A stretch of 64,000 nt of DNA from an archaeon (lineage in GTDB: Archaea; Thermoproteota; Nitrososphaeria; Nitrososphaerales; Gagatemarchaeaceae). Below, in pieces: positions 8,333-19,620 of this stretch. The stretch's first letter is position 1; the number at the start of each line of letters is the position of its first letter. Position numbers and translations under genes: made by a program. Location: contig JAKAUC010000009.1 of NCBI GenBank assembly GCA_021827865.1, forward strand, positions 372,001-436,000, in the 5' to 3' direction. Under the pieces are notes generated by a model that searched no databases, was not told the origin of the DNA, and saw nothing but the letters and a program-made list of their open reading frames with translations.

Positions 8333-11300
8333 CTATACCTTGTCCTTCAGCTGGAGCCTCGGCGCGATGTTCAGGCTCATCATCTCCTGGAGCAGCAGCT
8401 TGAACGCGTAGGCGACCACCACGGTGGATATCTTCGCCTGGTCGCCGTCTATCTTGCAGGAGTACTTCCTCTGCTTGGCGTCGTAGTAGGCGATCAGGCC
8501 GCACTTCTCGCACACGTAGATCTCGGTCTTGTCGGCCTCGTCCAGCAGCCTGTCCTTGAGGACCATGGAGGCGCCGTAGGCGATGAGGCAGTCCCTCTCC
8601 ATCTCCCCGAACCTGAGCCCTCCGCCCCGAGCCCTCCCTTCGGTGGGCTGCTTGGTGAGCATCTGCACCTGGCCCCTGGCCCTGGCGTGTATCTTGTCTG
8701 CGACCATGTGGTGGAGCTTCTGGTAGTAGACCACCCCGACGAAGACGTCGGCCGCGAACTTCTTCCCCGTCTTCCCGTCGTACATTACCTCCCTCCCCGT
8801 GGGCTCGAAGCCCTTGCCCCTGAGGACCTTCTCCATCTCGTCGATGCTCTCCCCGGCGAAGGCTGAACCGTCGACAGGCGAACCGCGGAAGGCAGCGGCC
8901 TTCCCCGCTATCGATTCGATGAACTGGCCAACGGTCATTCTGGACGGGAAGGCGTGGGGGTTGATTATCACGTCCGGGACGATCCCTTCGGCTGTGTAGG
9001 GCATGTCCTCCTGGGGGACCACCAGCCCGATGACCCCCTTCTGGCCGTGCCTGGAGGCGAACTTGTCGCCTATCTCAGGGACCCTCATGTCCCTGACCCT
9101 CACCTTGAACATCTTGCCTCCTTCGACGTTCTCGGTCATGAAAATGGAGTCGACCACCCCGGCCTCGGACGGCCGGACGGCGACGGAAGTGTCCCGCCTG
9201 TAGGGCCCCTTGATCTCGAACTCCTTGTACTCTTCCATGAACCTCGGAGGGCTGGTCCTGCCTATCACCACGTCCCCGCCGGTCACCTGCGACTCGTGGG
9301 CGACGATCCCGTCTCCCTCGAGGAGGCGGTAAAACTTCTCGCCCCTGTACCCGCGGATGTTGGAGTCGGCGGCCGGGACCTCGAAGGTGTCGCGCATCCC
9401 GCCGAGGTACTGCTTCGCCTCGCCTTCGTAGAGCCTGTAGAAGAACGACCGGGCCATCCCCCTCTCGACGCTGGACCTGTTGAAGATGATCGCGTCCTCT
9501 ATGTTGTACCCCTCGAAGGAGAGGACAGCCACCACGCAGTTCGTCCCCAGCGGGCGCTCGTCTATCTTCAGCAGGTCGAGCGTCCGAGTGCGGACCACCG
9601 GCGCCTGGGGGCTCACCAGCAGGTGCTGGCGCACGTGTGGAGATATCGGATAAGTCGGGGAGCTGAAGCCGAGGCTCTGCTTCGCCATCGCCGACTCGTA
9701 GGTGTTCCTCGGGGACTGGTTGTGCTCAGGGTACGGTATGATGGACGCCGCGATGCCGAACATCGCCGCGGGGAAGAGCTCCATGTGGCTGTTCTTGGTG
9801 GAGACGTCATCGGCGCCCATGGACACCAGGCAGTTCTCCTCCTCGTTGGCGTCTATCAGCTCGATGACTCCCTGGTCTACCAGGTCCCTCCATGAAGTCT
9901 GGCCCGTGCTGACCTTGTCGATGACCTCGGGGTTTAGCAGAGGGCGGCCACTTTCCACCACGACCAGCGGCCTCAGGACCCTGCCGGAGCTGAGGCTGAT
10001 GTAGACGCGGGGGTAGGCGTTCTCGTTCACCGGGATGACGTGGAGGACGCTGGCGCCGGGGTTGATCTGGCCCTCGCGCCTCAGCTTCCGGAACGCCTTC
10101 GCCAGCCGCTCGCCGTCGTCGACGTATCCCAGGAACCTCCCGTCCATGAATATCCTGCACCCCTCCACCTGCAGCTTCTGGTCGGCGTCGCGGATCTGTT
10201 TGGCGCCAAGCTCCCAGAGCTTCTCCTCTACCTCCTGCGACGGGACGCTGACCGATATGATGGCGGACAGCGCGAGGTTCTTCACCAGGCCGCAGTTGAC
10301 GCCCTCAGGGGTCTCAGACGGGCAAATCCTGCCGAAGTGCGTCGCGTGCAGGTCCCTGGCCTCGAAGTTCGGCTGGCTCCTGCTGAGCGGAGACTGGACC
10401 CGCCTCAGGTGGCTCAGCGTGCTGAGGTAGTTGGTCCTGTCGAGGAGCTGGGTGACTCCGACCTTCCCCCTCCCCCAGTTCCCGGTGGCGATGGCGTTGT
10501 TGAGCTTGTCAGTGATTATCCCTGTCCTGATGGCTGCGCCGACGACGTTCCCTCCCCGCTTCTGGCCCGTCCTTTCGAGCTGATACTTCATGTCCCTCAC
10601 CAGGTTGCGGAAGGCTGTCCTGAAGAGGTCGGCCAGCATCTGGCCTGCGAACTTTATCACCTTGTTCCCGTAGTGGTCCTTGTCGTCCGCCTCGATCCAG
10701 CCCAGCCTCAGCTCTAGCAGCTTGCATGCGGCCTCGCCCATGAACATCGACTTGTCGAAGCGCTTGTCCTCGGTCTTGCCCAGGTGAGGCAGCAGCCCCC
10801 AGTCCAGCATGGACAGGGCCCTCTTGACCCTGAACTCCTCGAGCATGCCGTGGGCGACCCTGTTCCCGATGAAGACCAGGGCGTCCTTCTCCGTGGGCGC
10901 TTCGCTCGCCTTGTCGAAGGAGACCTCGAGGAGGTCCTGGATCTCGGGCTTCGGGGAGACGGCGTCGGCGATGCTCTTGTCCGACTTTATCCCGAGGGCG
11001 CGCATGACGATCACATAGGGAAGGTCGACAGGGCAACTGGGGACCTTGACGTTGATGGCGCCGTCCTGCTTGAGGGTCAACTCCAGCTTCGACCTGTACC
11101 CCACGACCGACGAATATACCCGGGACTTGTAGGTGGTGGCACCGGCGAGCTTCTCAGCGTCGACGAGTATCTTGTTGGGGGAGAGGTCTTCGAGACCGAC
11201 TATCACCCTCTCCGCGCCGTGTATGATGAAGTAGCCTCCGGGGTCGTTGGGGTCTTCGCCTGAATCTATGAGTTGGTCCCTCGAGCGGTTCGAGAGCTGG

Positions 11301-11686
11301 CAGAGCTCGCTCTTCACCATCACCGGGAGGTCCCCGATGTGCTGGCGTGTGGTGTCGCGCGGGAGCCCTTCCTCTTCGATGGTCATTTCGAGGAGGATAG
11401 GCGCCGAATAGGTCAGGTTCCGCAGCCTCGACTCCATCGGGAGGATGCTGCTGACTGAGCCGTCTATCTCTACGACCCGGGGGGACCCCAGGGTCACCCT
11501 GCCGAACTTTATCTTGTATGGAGTGCTTACAGTCTCTATTTCGACCTCGCCGATCTCGTCGACGATGTTCTGCAGGCCCCTGGTCACGAACTCGTTGTAG
11601 CTGTTAAGGTGCTGCCGCGCTACCCCCTCCCTCTGGAGCAGGTCGCTCAGGATTACCCAGGCGTTGTTTGCGATCTGTTTGCTCAA
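8333..11686 (-). CDS. rpoB: DNA-directed RNA polymerase subunit B, unsplit
   Basis: Second-largest RNA polymerase subunit, 1117 residues in one chain (some methanogens split it). Conserved regions include the RRVQSPLSRSQPNFEARDLH fork region, HFGRICPSETPEGVNCGL, GYNIEDAIIFNRSSVERG, GDKFASRHGQKGV and the C-terminal zinc site starting CEKCG. It forms the wall and half of the catalytic cleft and binds subunit A. The TTG start at 11686 follows the rpoH stop by 3 bp, and the end of rpoH provides GGAGGG as a ribosome site. The rpoA ATG follows its stop by 4 bp, so the three polymerase genes are tightly coupled. Confidence 0.98.
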   Translation of the reverse strand: MSKQIANNAWVILSDLLQREGVARQHLNSYNEFVTRGLQNIVDEIGEVEIETVSTPYKIKFGRVTLGSPRVVEIDGSVSSILPMESRLRNLTYSAPILLEMTIEEEGLPRDTTRQHIGDLPVMVKSELCQLSNRSRDQLIDSGEDPNDPGGYFIIHGAERVIVGLEDLSPNKILVDAEKLAGATTYKSRVYSSVVGYRSKLELTLKQDGAINVKVPSCPVDLPYVIVMRALGIKSDKSIADAVSPKPEIQDLLEVSFDKASEAPTEKDALVFIGNRVAHGMLEEFRVKRALSMLDWGLLPHLGKTEDKRFDKSMFMGEAACKLLELRLGWIEADDKDHYGNKVIKFAGQMLADLFRTAFRNLVRDMKYQLERTGQKRGGNVVGAAIRTGIITDKLNNAIATGNWGRGKVGVTQLLDRTNYLSTLSHLRRVQSPLSRSQPNFEARDLHATHFGRICPSETPEGVNCGLVKNLALSAIISVSVPSQEVEEKLWELGAKQIRDADQKLQVEGCRIFMDGRFLGYVDDGERLAKAFRKLRREGQINPGASVLHVIPVNENAYPRVYISLSSGRVLRPLVVVESGRPLLNPEVIDKVSTGQTSWRDLVDQGVIELIDANEEENCLVSMGADDVSTKNSHMELFPAAMFGIAASIIPYPEHNQSPRNTYESAMAKQSLGFSSPTYPISPHVRQHLLVSPQAPVVRTRTLDLLKIDERPLGTNCVVAVLSFEGYNIEDAIIFNRSSVERGMARSFFYRLYEGEAKQYLGGMRDTFEVPAADSNIRGYRGEKFYRLLEGDGIVAHESQVTGGDVVIGRTSPPRFMEEYKEFEIKGPYRRDTSVAVRPSEAGVVDSIFMTENVEGGKMFKVRVRDMRVPEIGDKFASRHGQKGVIGLVVPQEDMPYTAEGIVPDVIINPHAFPSRMTVGQFIESIAGKAAAFRGSPVDGSAFAGESIDEMEKVLRGKGFEPTGREVMYDGKTGKKFAADVFVGVVYYQKLHHMVADKIHARARGQVQMLTKQPTEGRARGGGLRFGEMERDCLIAYGASMVLKDRLLDEADKTEIYVCEKCGLIAYYDAKQRKYSCKIDGDQAKISTVVVAYAFKLLLQEMMSLNIAPRLQLKDKV

Positions 11687-11689
11687 TCT

Positions 11690-11989
11690 CTATCCCTCCA
11701 CCACGTACCGGTAGTACACGCTGGTGCCGGCCGTCTCGCTGGTCCTCGTGATCCTTACGAAGTCTCCGGGCTTCGCGCCGATCTCCTTCGCTATCGAATC
11801 CGTCGACTGGATGTATGGGAACTGCGAAGGCGAGGCGCTGGACCTGGCGACCACCTGGGCGGCCTCCTCCTTGGTAAGAAGCTCATGCTTTGGGATCAGG
11901 AAGTGCGTGCTGACCTTGAAGGCTGGGACCTCGTCCTCGACCTTCTTCCTCTTGACGGTCTTCTTGGTCGCTGTCTTCGGCGCTGCTAT
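11690..11989 (-). CDS. rpoH: DNA-directed RNA polymerase subunit H, apparent ATA start
   Basis: Small RNA polymerase subunit H (equivalent to the C-terminal domain of Rpb5), about 99 residues. The core is unmistakable: a FLIPKHELLTKEEA segment, then PSQFPYIQSTD, a GAKPGDFVRITR block and the ending VYYRYVVEG. The only in-frame stop upstream is TAA two codons before ATA 11989, and no ATG, GTG or TTG occurs between that stop and the conserved core; the first NTG of that kind is a GTG deep inside the protein. ATA 11989 has a perfect GGAGGT (11998-12003) 8 nt before it and overlaps the TAG of a short leader frame as ATAG. The basic N-terminal tail (TKKTVKRKK) is unremarkable. A sequencing error ATG to ATA is the main alternative. 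Confidence 0.93.
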   Translation of the reverse strand: MAAPKTATKKTVKRKKVEDEVPAFKVSTHFLIPKHELLTKEEAAQVVARSSASPSQFPYIQSTDSIAKEIGAKPGDFVRITRTSETAGTSVYYRYVVEG

Positions 11990-12039
11990 GCCGGTTTACC
12001 TCCATTGATAATACGGACTACCTCACTCGAACAATACAC
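11986..12039 (-). other. Possible 17-codon leader ORF before rpoH
   Basis: A short frame starting GTG 12039 and ending TAG 11988-11986, within the predicted leader of the rpoH-rpoB-rpoA mRNA. Its stop overlaps the ATA that begins rpoH (ATAG), and the rpoH ribosome-binding site GGAGGT lies inside it. It could deliver terminating ribosomes to the rpoH start. Protein-coding value is unproven, and the frame may be chance. Confidence 0.3.
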
Positions 12040-12073
12040 GGAACAGGGCCCCTTGGGGGCCGATTTTGAACGC

Positions 12074-12081
12074 GTATTTAG
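12074..12081 (-). promoter_or_regulatory. Candidate box A of the rpo operon
   Basis: The minus strand reads CTAAATAC in the most A+T-rich part of the 12.0-12.2 kb gap. A start about 26 nt downstream (near 12050) would give rpoH a leader of about 60 nt, which fits its use of a Shine-Dalgarno site. Confidence 0.4.
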
Positions 12082-12206
12082 ATTTTGCGAAGCCAAAGCT
12101 GGAGCAGGTCTTAGCCATAACCAAGGGTGCGGCGGCCGGATGTCAAGAGCCCTCTCCCGGTCTCTCTGGCAATTCGGAGCAAGAATGGCACGCCTAAGCC
12201 GTTGAA

Positions 12207-12244
12207 CCGGCGTATTCTGCCCTTTTCAGGCGGAAAAACGCCGG
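12207..12244 (-). terminator. Hairpin downstream of ilvE
   Basis: CCGGCGT (12207-12213) and ACGCCGG (12238-12244) form a perfect 7-bp stem around a 24-nt loop containing short A and T runs. It lies 29-66 bp after the ilvE stop in its direction of transcription, so a termination or 3'-end role is plausible. The rest of the 11990-12272 gap shows no gene. Confidence 0.3.
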
Positions 12245-12272
12245 AATAGCGCCCTGCTTGGAAGGGTGCGGG

Positions 12273-13181
12273 TCAGGCTCTCACTCGTTCGGGCTCGTAG
12301 ACCGGGGTGCCCTCCTCGGCCCTCCGGACGACCTTCGAGAACTCGCCGTAGAGCTTCCTCGTCACCCCGCCGACGCCACCGGTCCCGATGTCCACCCCGC
12401 CGACGGAGCCGACCGCCAGGACCTCGGACTTCGTCCCCACTAGGAAGACCTCGTCTGCGGTGCTGAGTTCGAACGGGGTGATGTCCCTCTCCGCGACCTC
12501 CAGCCCGAGGTCGGAGCAGAGCGAGATGACGCGCCTCCTGGTGATGCCGTGGAGGATCCCCGCCCCCGAGGATGGGGTAGACAGCTTCCCGTCCTTGACA
12601 ATGAAGATGTTGCTGACGCTCGCCTCGGATACGAACCCCCTGTGGTCGAGCATGATGGCGTCGTCCGCCCCGGCGCTGCTGGCCTCCATCTTCGCGAGGA
12701 TGCTGTTCATGTAGTTTAGAGACTTTATCTCGTGTGAGGTGGCGTCGACGGCGTCCCTCCTGTAGGACGAGAATATCATCCTGACAACCCTCGGTTCCCT
12801 CGGCCCCAGGGAGCTGGCCATGGGCTCGGCGATGATGAAGACAGTGGGGCTTTTGCAGAGGGCGGGGTCGACGCCCAGGTCGCCTGCGCCCCTGGTCACG
12901 ACGAGCCTGATGTACGCATCCCTCAAGTCGTTCTTCCTCATCGTCTCCAGGACCGCCGCGGTCATCTCGCGTTCGTCGATGGGCATCTTGAGCCGGATGA
13001 CCTTTGCAGAGTCGTAGAGCCGGCTGATGTGGTCGGCGAGCCTGAATACGCTCCCGTTGTACGCCCTTATCCCTTCGAAGACGCCGTCTCCGTAGAGGAG
13101 CCCGTGGTCGAAGACTGAGACGACCGCCTTCGACTTCTCGACGAACCTGCCGTCGACGTAGACCAGCGGCTCCTTGACCAT
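12273..13181 (-). CDS. ilvE: Branched-chain amino-acid aminotransferase (class IV)
   Basis: PLP-dependent class IV aminotransferase of 302 residues, catalysing the last step of valine, leucine and isoleucine synthesis and the first of their breakdown. The N-terminal block FDHGLLYGDGVFEGIRAY, the PLP lysine in EIKSLNYMNS, the MLDHRGFVSEASVSNIF segment and the DEVFLVGT strand are diagnostic. A class IV relative such as D-amino-acid aminotransferase is less likely given the exact FEGIRAY motif. ATG 13181 is exactly 27 nt from the centre of a box A at 13205-13212, so the mRNA is probably leaderless. It stands alone between the rpo promoter region and aconitase. Confidence 0.92.
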   Translation of the reverse strand: MVKEPLVYVDGRFVEKSKAVVSVFDHGLLYGDGVFEGIRAYNGSVFRLADHISRLYDSAKVIRLKMPIDEREMTAAVLETMRKNDLRDAYIRLVVTRGAGDLGVDPALCKSPTVFIIAEPMASSLGPREPRVVRMIFSSYRRDAVDATSHEIKSLNYMNSILAKMEASSAGADDAIMLDHRGFVSEASVSNIFIVKDGKLSTPSSGAGILHGITRRRVISLCSDLGLEVAERDITPFELSTADEVFLVGTKSEVLAVGSVGGVDIGTGGVGGVTRKLYGEFSKVVRRAEEGTPVYEPERVRA

Positions 13182-13204
13182 TGGGAGACGACCGCCCCGG
13201 GGAC

Positions 13205-13212
13205 GTTAAAAC
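13205..13212 (-). promoter_or_regulatory. Box A before ilvE
   Basis: The minus strand reads GTTTTAAC, centred about 27 nt before ATG 13181. It lies in the 38-bp gap after aconitase and predicts a leaderless ilvE transcript. Confidence 0.5.
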
Positions 13213-13219
13213 GATTTTG

Positions 13220-15916
13220 TCAATGTACGGATTTGGGGAGACGCCCGAAGACGTATGGGAGGACGCCGCCAGACCGAAGGTACTCCATCTCTATCGCGTT
13301 GTCCACCCTGACCAGGGCCCTGAACCTCTTCTCCCCCGCCGGCCCCTTGGCGGTCACCTCGACCGTGGCCTTGGGGGATTCCATCCCCTCGACGCCGACG
13401 ATGTCTATGGTCTCCTCGCCGGTGAGCCCGAGCTGCCTGACCCCCTCCCCGTCCTTGAACTGGAGGGGGATGACGCCCATGGCGACCAGGTTGCTCCGGT
13501 GGATCCGCTCAAAGCTCTCCGCGATGACCGCCCTGACGCCCAACAGCTTCGGAGCCTTGGCCGCCCAGTCCCGTGAGCTCCCGGCCCCGTACTGCTTCCC
13601 CGCAAGGACAACGAGCGGGGTCTTCTCCTCGGCGTACTTCGCGGCCGCGTCGAAGATGCTCATCACCTCCCCGTCTGGCAGGTGGGACGTGTAGCCGCCC
13701 TCCTTCCCTTTCGCCAGGGCATTGTGGAGCCTGATGTTGCTGAAGGCGCCCCGGACGAGGACCTCGTGGTTCCCCCTCCTGCTACCGTAGGTCGACATCA
13801 TGAGAAGGTCTACCCCGCGCTCCGTGAGGTAGGCGCCGGCTGGGCTGTCTACCGGGATTGTGCCGGCGGGGGAGATGTGGTCGGTGGTCACCTTGTCTTC
13901 GAACACCGCCAGGACCCTCGCACCCTTGACGTCGTGCTTCGCCGAGACAGACTGGCCGGGCTGAAGCCACGGAGGCTGCCTGATGTAAGTCGAACCGGCG
14001 TCCCAGCCGTAGACGTCCCCCGACGACGACCCGAGCTCCTCCCACCTCTCATCCCCCTCCATGGCGTCCGCGTAGCGCCTCGCGTAGAGGCCGGGCTCGA
14101 GGCATTTCTCGACGGTGCCCTTGACCTCGCTCATGGAGGGCCAGAGGTCCCTCAGGAAGACGGGGCGTCCGTCCTTTCCGGTACCGAGGGGAGTCGACGA
14201 GAAGTCGATGTCGATCCTCCCCGCGAGGGCGTATGCGACCACCAGCATGGGGGACATGAGGAAGGACCCCTTCGCCAGCGGATGGATCCTCCCCTCGAAG
14301 TTCCTGTTCCCCGACAGGACGGCGACGGCGTAGACGTCCCTCTCCTTGATCGCCCGCTCGACCTCCGGGGCCAGCGGCCCAGAATTGCCGATGCAGCTTG
14401 TGCACCCGTACCCCACAAGGAAGAAACCGAGCTTGTCGAGGTAGGGGACCAGCCCCGCGCCGTTGAGGTAGTCGGTGACCACGGTGGAACCCGGGGCGAG
14501 GCTTGGCTTCACCCATGGCTTCACGGACAGCCCCGCCTCCACGGCGCGCTTGGCCATCAGGCCGGCCCCGACCATCACCGTGGGGTTCGAGGTGTTGGTG
14601 CAGCTCGTTATGGCGGCTATCACCACAGAGCCGTCGGCGAGCCCGGAGCTGGCGCCCTGTACCTGGACCGTAGCCTGGCCCCTGGACGGAGCGGACGACG
14701 CGGCTCCGCCGCTGGGTTCGCGGCCCCGCTGGTCGAAGAGCGCCCTGGCGAACGACGGGACAGAGACCAGGGGGTGCCTCTCCTCTGGGTTGCGTGGACC
14801 CGCGATGGACGGCTCGATCCTGTCGAGCTCGATGCGTATCACCTCGGTGTAACGCGGCTCAACGTCTGTGACGAAGAAACCGTAGCGCTTCGCGTAGCTC
14901 GAGACGAACTCCACCTGCTTCCTGGGCCGGGCCGTCCCGGTCAGATAGGCGATGGTTGCGGCGTCAATCGGGAAGTATCCTGACGTCGCCCCGTACTCCG
15001 GGGACATGTTCCCGATGGTCGCCCGGTCAGGGACCGACAGTCGGCCGTACCCTTCCCCGAAGTATTCGACGAAGGCGCCGACCACGTTCTTCTCCCTGAG
15101 TCGCTCGGTGACCGTGAGCACCAGGTCGGTGGGGGTGACACCCTCCCGGAGGGCCCCCGTGAGCCTGACGCCGAAGACCTTCGGTATCGGCATGTGGTAC
15201 GGCTCTCCAAGCATGACCGCTTCCGCCTCTATCCCCCCGACCCCCCAGCCGAGGCAGCCCAGCCCGTTCACCATGGTGGTGTGCGAGTCGGTGCCGACGA
15301 GGGTGTCCGGGTGCGCAGCCATCCCGTCCCCTTCTCCAGAGGTCGCGACCACCTGCGAGAGGTACTCGAGGTTGAACTGGTGGCAGATCCCCTTCCCCGG
15401 AGGGAAGACCCTCATCCCCTTGAAGGCGGTCTGGGCCCACTTCAGGAGTGAGTAGCGTTCGGCGTTCCGCTCGTACTCCTTCTCCAGGTTGACCGAGAAG
15501 GCCGAGCCGCTCCCCCAGGCGTCCACCTGGATCGAGTGGTCGATGACAAGGTCCACCGGCACCTTCGAGTTGACGGCGTTGGGGTCGATCCCCGCGGCCC
15601 TGGCCGCGTCGCGCATCCCCGCCAGGTCGACAACCAGGGGGACCCCGGTGTAGTCCTGGAGGAGGACCCTATAGGGCATGAACGGGGTCTCCGCCCCGAC
15701 TGACCTCGGCCACTGCGCCAGCGCGTGGGCGGCCTCCAGCGCACCGCCGACCTTCCCCGAGTGGCGTGCGGCGTTTTCAAGCAGGACGCGTATAGAATAA
15801 GGGAGATGCTCGACGTCGTATCCGAGCTCCTTCATCCTGAGGACGTCATACACAGCCGCCCTGCCATAGGGGGAGTCGAACTTTTCGCGGAGGCGGTCGA
15901 GGCTTTCTAGCGGCAT
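13220..15916 (-). CDS. acnA: Aconitate hydratase (AcnA/IRP type)
   Basis: Aconitase of 898 residues that interconverts citrate and isocitrate in the TCA cycle using a [4Fe-4S] cluster. The three cluster cysteines lie in AITSCTNTSNP and GYGCTSCIGNSGPL. Other family blocks are GTDSHTTMVNGLG, GVGGIEAEAVMLG and the C-terminal swivelling-domain motif KQYGAGSSRDWAAK. Length and order match the AcnA/IRP type rather than the shorter AcnB or archaeal two-subunit forms. A box A (TCAAATA, about 15947-15953) lies roughly 34 nt before ATG 15916. It is a single-gene unit next to ilvE, on the same strand. Confidence 0.97.
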   Translation of the reverse strand: MPLESLDRLREKFDSPYGRAAVYDVLRMKELGYDVEHLPYSIRVLLENAARHSGKVGGALEAAHALAQWPRSVGAETPFMPYRVLLQDYTGVPLVVDLAGMRDAARAAGIDPNAVNSKVPVDLVIDHSIQVDAWGSGSAFSVNLEKEYERNAERYSLLKWAQTAFKGMRVFPPGKGICHQFNLEYLSQVVATSGEGDGMAAHPDTLVGTDSHTTMVNGLGCLGWGVGGIEAEAVMLGEPYHMPIPKVFGVRLTGALREGVTPTDLVLTVTERLREKNVVGAFVEYFGEGYGRLSVPDRATIGNMSPEYGATSGYFPIDAATIAYLTGTARPRKQVEFVSSYAKRYGFFVTDVEPRYTEVIRIELDRIEPSIAGPRNPEERHPLVSVPSFARALFDQRGREPSGGAASSAPSRGQATVQVQGASSGLADGSVVIAAITSCTNTSNPTVMVGAGLMAKRAVEAGLSVKPWVKPSLAPGSTVVTDYLNGAGLVPYLDKLGFFLVGYGCTSCIGNSGPLAPEVERAIKERDVYAVAVLSGNRNFEGRIHPLAKGSFLMSPMLVVAYALAGRIDIDFSSTPLGTGKDGRPVFLRDLWPSMSEVKGTVEKCLEPGLYARRYADAMEGDERWEELGSSSGDVYGWDAGSTYIRQPPWLQPGQSVSAKHDVKGARVLAVFEDKVTTDHISPAGTIPVDSPAGAYLTERGVDLLMMSTYGSRRGNHEVLVRGAFSNIRLHNALAKGKEGGYTSHLPDGEVMSIFDAAAKYAEEKTPLVVLAGKQYGAGSSRDWAAKAPKLLGVRAVIAESFERIHRSNLVAMGVIPLQFKDGEGVRQLGLTGEETIDIVGVEGMESPKATVEVTAKGPAGEKRFRALVRVDNAIEMEYLRSGGVLPYVFGRLPKSVH

Positions 15917-15997
15917 CGAGATCGAATCGGCGCGACTCCCCCCGGCTATTTGAATTTAGGTTTCCGGCTCGCCGGAGGCGGGAGGCGGGTCAGGGGC

Positions 15998-17458
15998 TCA
16001 CCCGGGCTCGAGTCCCCCCGTGGGCGCGCCCTTCCCCTCCTGGTAGGTGGCGGACCGCTTCCCCCTGAGCACCGAGGGGAGGATGGCGACGGCGTTGATG
16101 GCCGCGGAGACCTCGAAGGCGTAGTCGAGCCCCCTGGCGAAGAGGGCCTTGTCGACGCCGGCGATGGCGGCGGGGTTGGTGGACGAAATGACCGCCGTTA
16201 TCGTCGAGTATGGCAGGACCGCGGTCATCACGAGCAAGGCGACGTTGAAGCTCAGCACGTACCCCACGTTGAAGAAAGTGGCGCGCACCCCCGAGGCCAC
16301 CCCCCTATCCGCCGGAGGGACAGAGCCCATGATCGAACTCATGTTGGGGGAGCTGAAGACGCCGACCCCGAGCCCGAAGACGACCAGGTATCCGGCCAGC
16401 ACCGCGTATGGGGTCGACACGGTGGTTGTGGAGAACAGGAGGAGCGAGCCGCTCATGATGGCGATGCCGGTGGTGGTGAACGGCATGTGCCCGTACTTGT
16501 CCGAGAGCCGCCCGCTTAGGGGGCCCACGGCCAGGAAGGCGAGGTCGAAGGGGATGATGGCGATGCCTGCGGCGAGAGGGGACATCCCCTTCACAAGCTG
16601 CAGGTAGAGGCTCAGCAGGAGTATGACCGCCCCCCAGGCCAGAGAGTTCAGCATCTGCGCCGTGACGCCCCCCGTGAACTCCCTGATCCTGAGGAGCCCG
16701 AGATTCAGGAGCGGGTGAGGCACCCGCCGCTCCTGATAGACGAAGAGGGCGAAGAAGACGGCGGTCCCCGCCAGCAGCGCGGCCAGCTCTTCCAGGGGGA
16801 AGGTCCCATAGGTGGCGTAGGTGAGCGCGAGCAGGAGCAGGACCACGGCCGTCGTGAACGTGACGAACCCGGTCCAGTCCATGGGGACCCCCCGCTCTGG
16901 CTTGGAGAGCTCCTTGAGCCTGCGGCGGGCCCAAAGGATCCCGAAGATTCCGATGGGGACGTTGATGTAGAAGAGGGCCCGCCAGTCCAGGAAAAGGAGT
17001 ATCAGGCCGCTGAGGGTCAGGCCGGCCATGGCCCCGACCCTGAAGGCGACCTGGTTGATCCCGAGGAAGAGCCCGAGCTGGTCGCTGGGGGTCGCGTCTG
17101 TGATGATGGCGGCGCTGTTGGCGAACAGGGCGGCCGATCCGAGCCCCTGCAGCACCCTGAAGATGATGACGTAGTTCGGAGATGGAGAGACGCTGGTCAG
17201 GAGGGACCCCACGGTGAAGATGAGGAACCCCGCCGTGTAGATCTTCACCCGCCCCATCATGTCGCTCACCCTCCCGATGAAGAGCAGGGCCACGGTGCTC
17301 CCGAAGACGTAGGCCTGGGTGAACCAGATGGCCTGCTCCGCACCGGCACCCAGGGCGGCTGCCACCTCAGGGATGCCGATGACGATGATCCTGGAGTCGA
17401 TCCCTGACATCAGCACGCCTACGGTGGTGACGGTGAGGACGGTCCACTTGTACTGCAA
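15998..17458 (-). CDS. MFS transporter, DHA2-like (14 helices)
   Basis: Major facilitator superfamily membrane protein of 486 residues with about 14 predicted helices, the drug:H+ antiporter 2 arrangement. The motif A loop after helix 2 is GRVSDMMGRVKIY, and a motif C-like segment sits in helix 5. It is likely a proton-driven exporter of small hydrophobic compounds; the substrate cannot be told from sequence. It starts MQYKWTVL, exactly as the second exporter at 35556-37310 does, so the two are paralogues. No regulator is next to this copy. Confidence 0.88.
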   Translation of the reverse strand: MQYKWTVLTVTTVGVLMSGIDSRIIVIGIPEVAAALGAGAEQAIWFTQAYVFGSTVALLFIGRVSDMMGRVKIYTAGFLIFTVGSLLTSVSPSPNYVIIFRVLQGLGSAALFANSAAIITDATPSDQLGLFLGINQVAFRVGAMAGLTLSGLILLFLDWRALFYINVPIGIFGILWARRRLKELSKPERGVPMDWTGFVTFTTAVVLLLLALTYATYGTFPLEELAALLAGTAVFFALFVYQERRVPHPLLNLGLLRIREFTGGVTAQMLNSLAWGAVILLLSLYLQLVKGMSPLAAGIAIIPFDLAFLAVGPLSGRLSDKYGHMPFTTTGIAIMSGSLLLFSTTTVSTPYAVLAGYLVVFGLGVGVFSSPNMSSIMGSVPPADRGVASGVRATFFNVGYVLSFNVALLVMTAVLPYSTITAVISSTNPAAIAGVDKALFARGLDYAFEVSAAINAVAILPSVLRGKRSATYQEGKGAPTGGLEPG

Positions 17459-17568
17459 ATTGGTTCACGGGGCCCGTCGGGCCTTGTGTTCCGACCGCGT
17501 GAGACGTGTTAAACATTTTTTCTGAATGGACAAGTTCAATTAGACGAAGCCGCGTCCGCACGAAGAAA

Positions 17569-19587
<2,019 letters not shown>

Positions 19588-19589
19588 AC

Positions 19590-19597
19590 CTTTTATC
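19590..19597 (+). promoter_or_regulatory. Box A before the 19621 gene
   Basis: CTTTTATC centred 27 nt before ATG 19621, in the 33-bp gap after the DUF255 gene. It predicts a leaderless transcript. Confidence 0.5.
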
Positions 19598-19620
19598 GCC
19601 CCTCCGGGGGCGGAAGACAG

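Noticed and set aside
4720-11458. Many long plus-strand open frames across the rpo genes
   Set aside because: They are antisense shadows produced by high G+C codon third positions; the minus-strand proteins are unmistakable.
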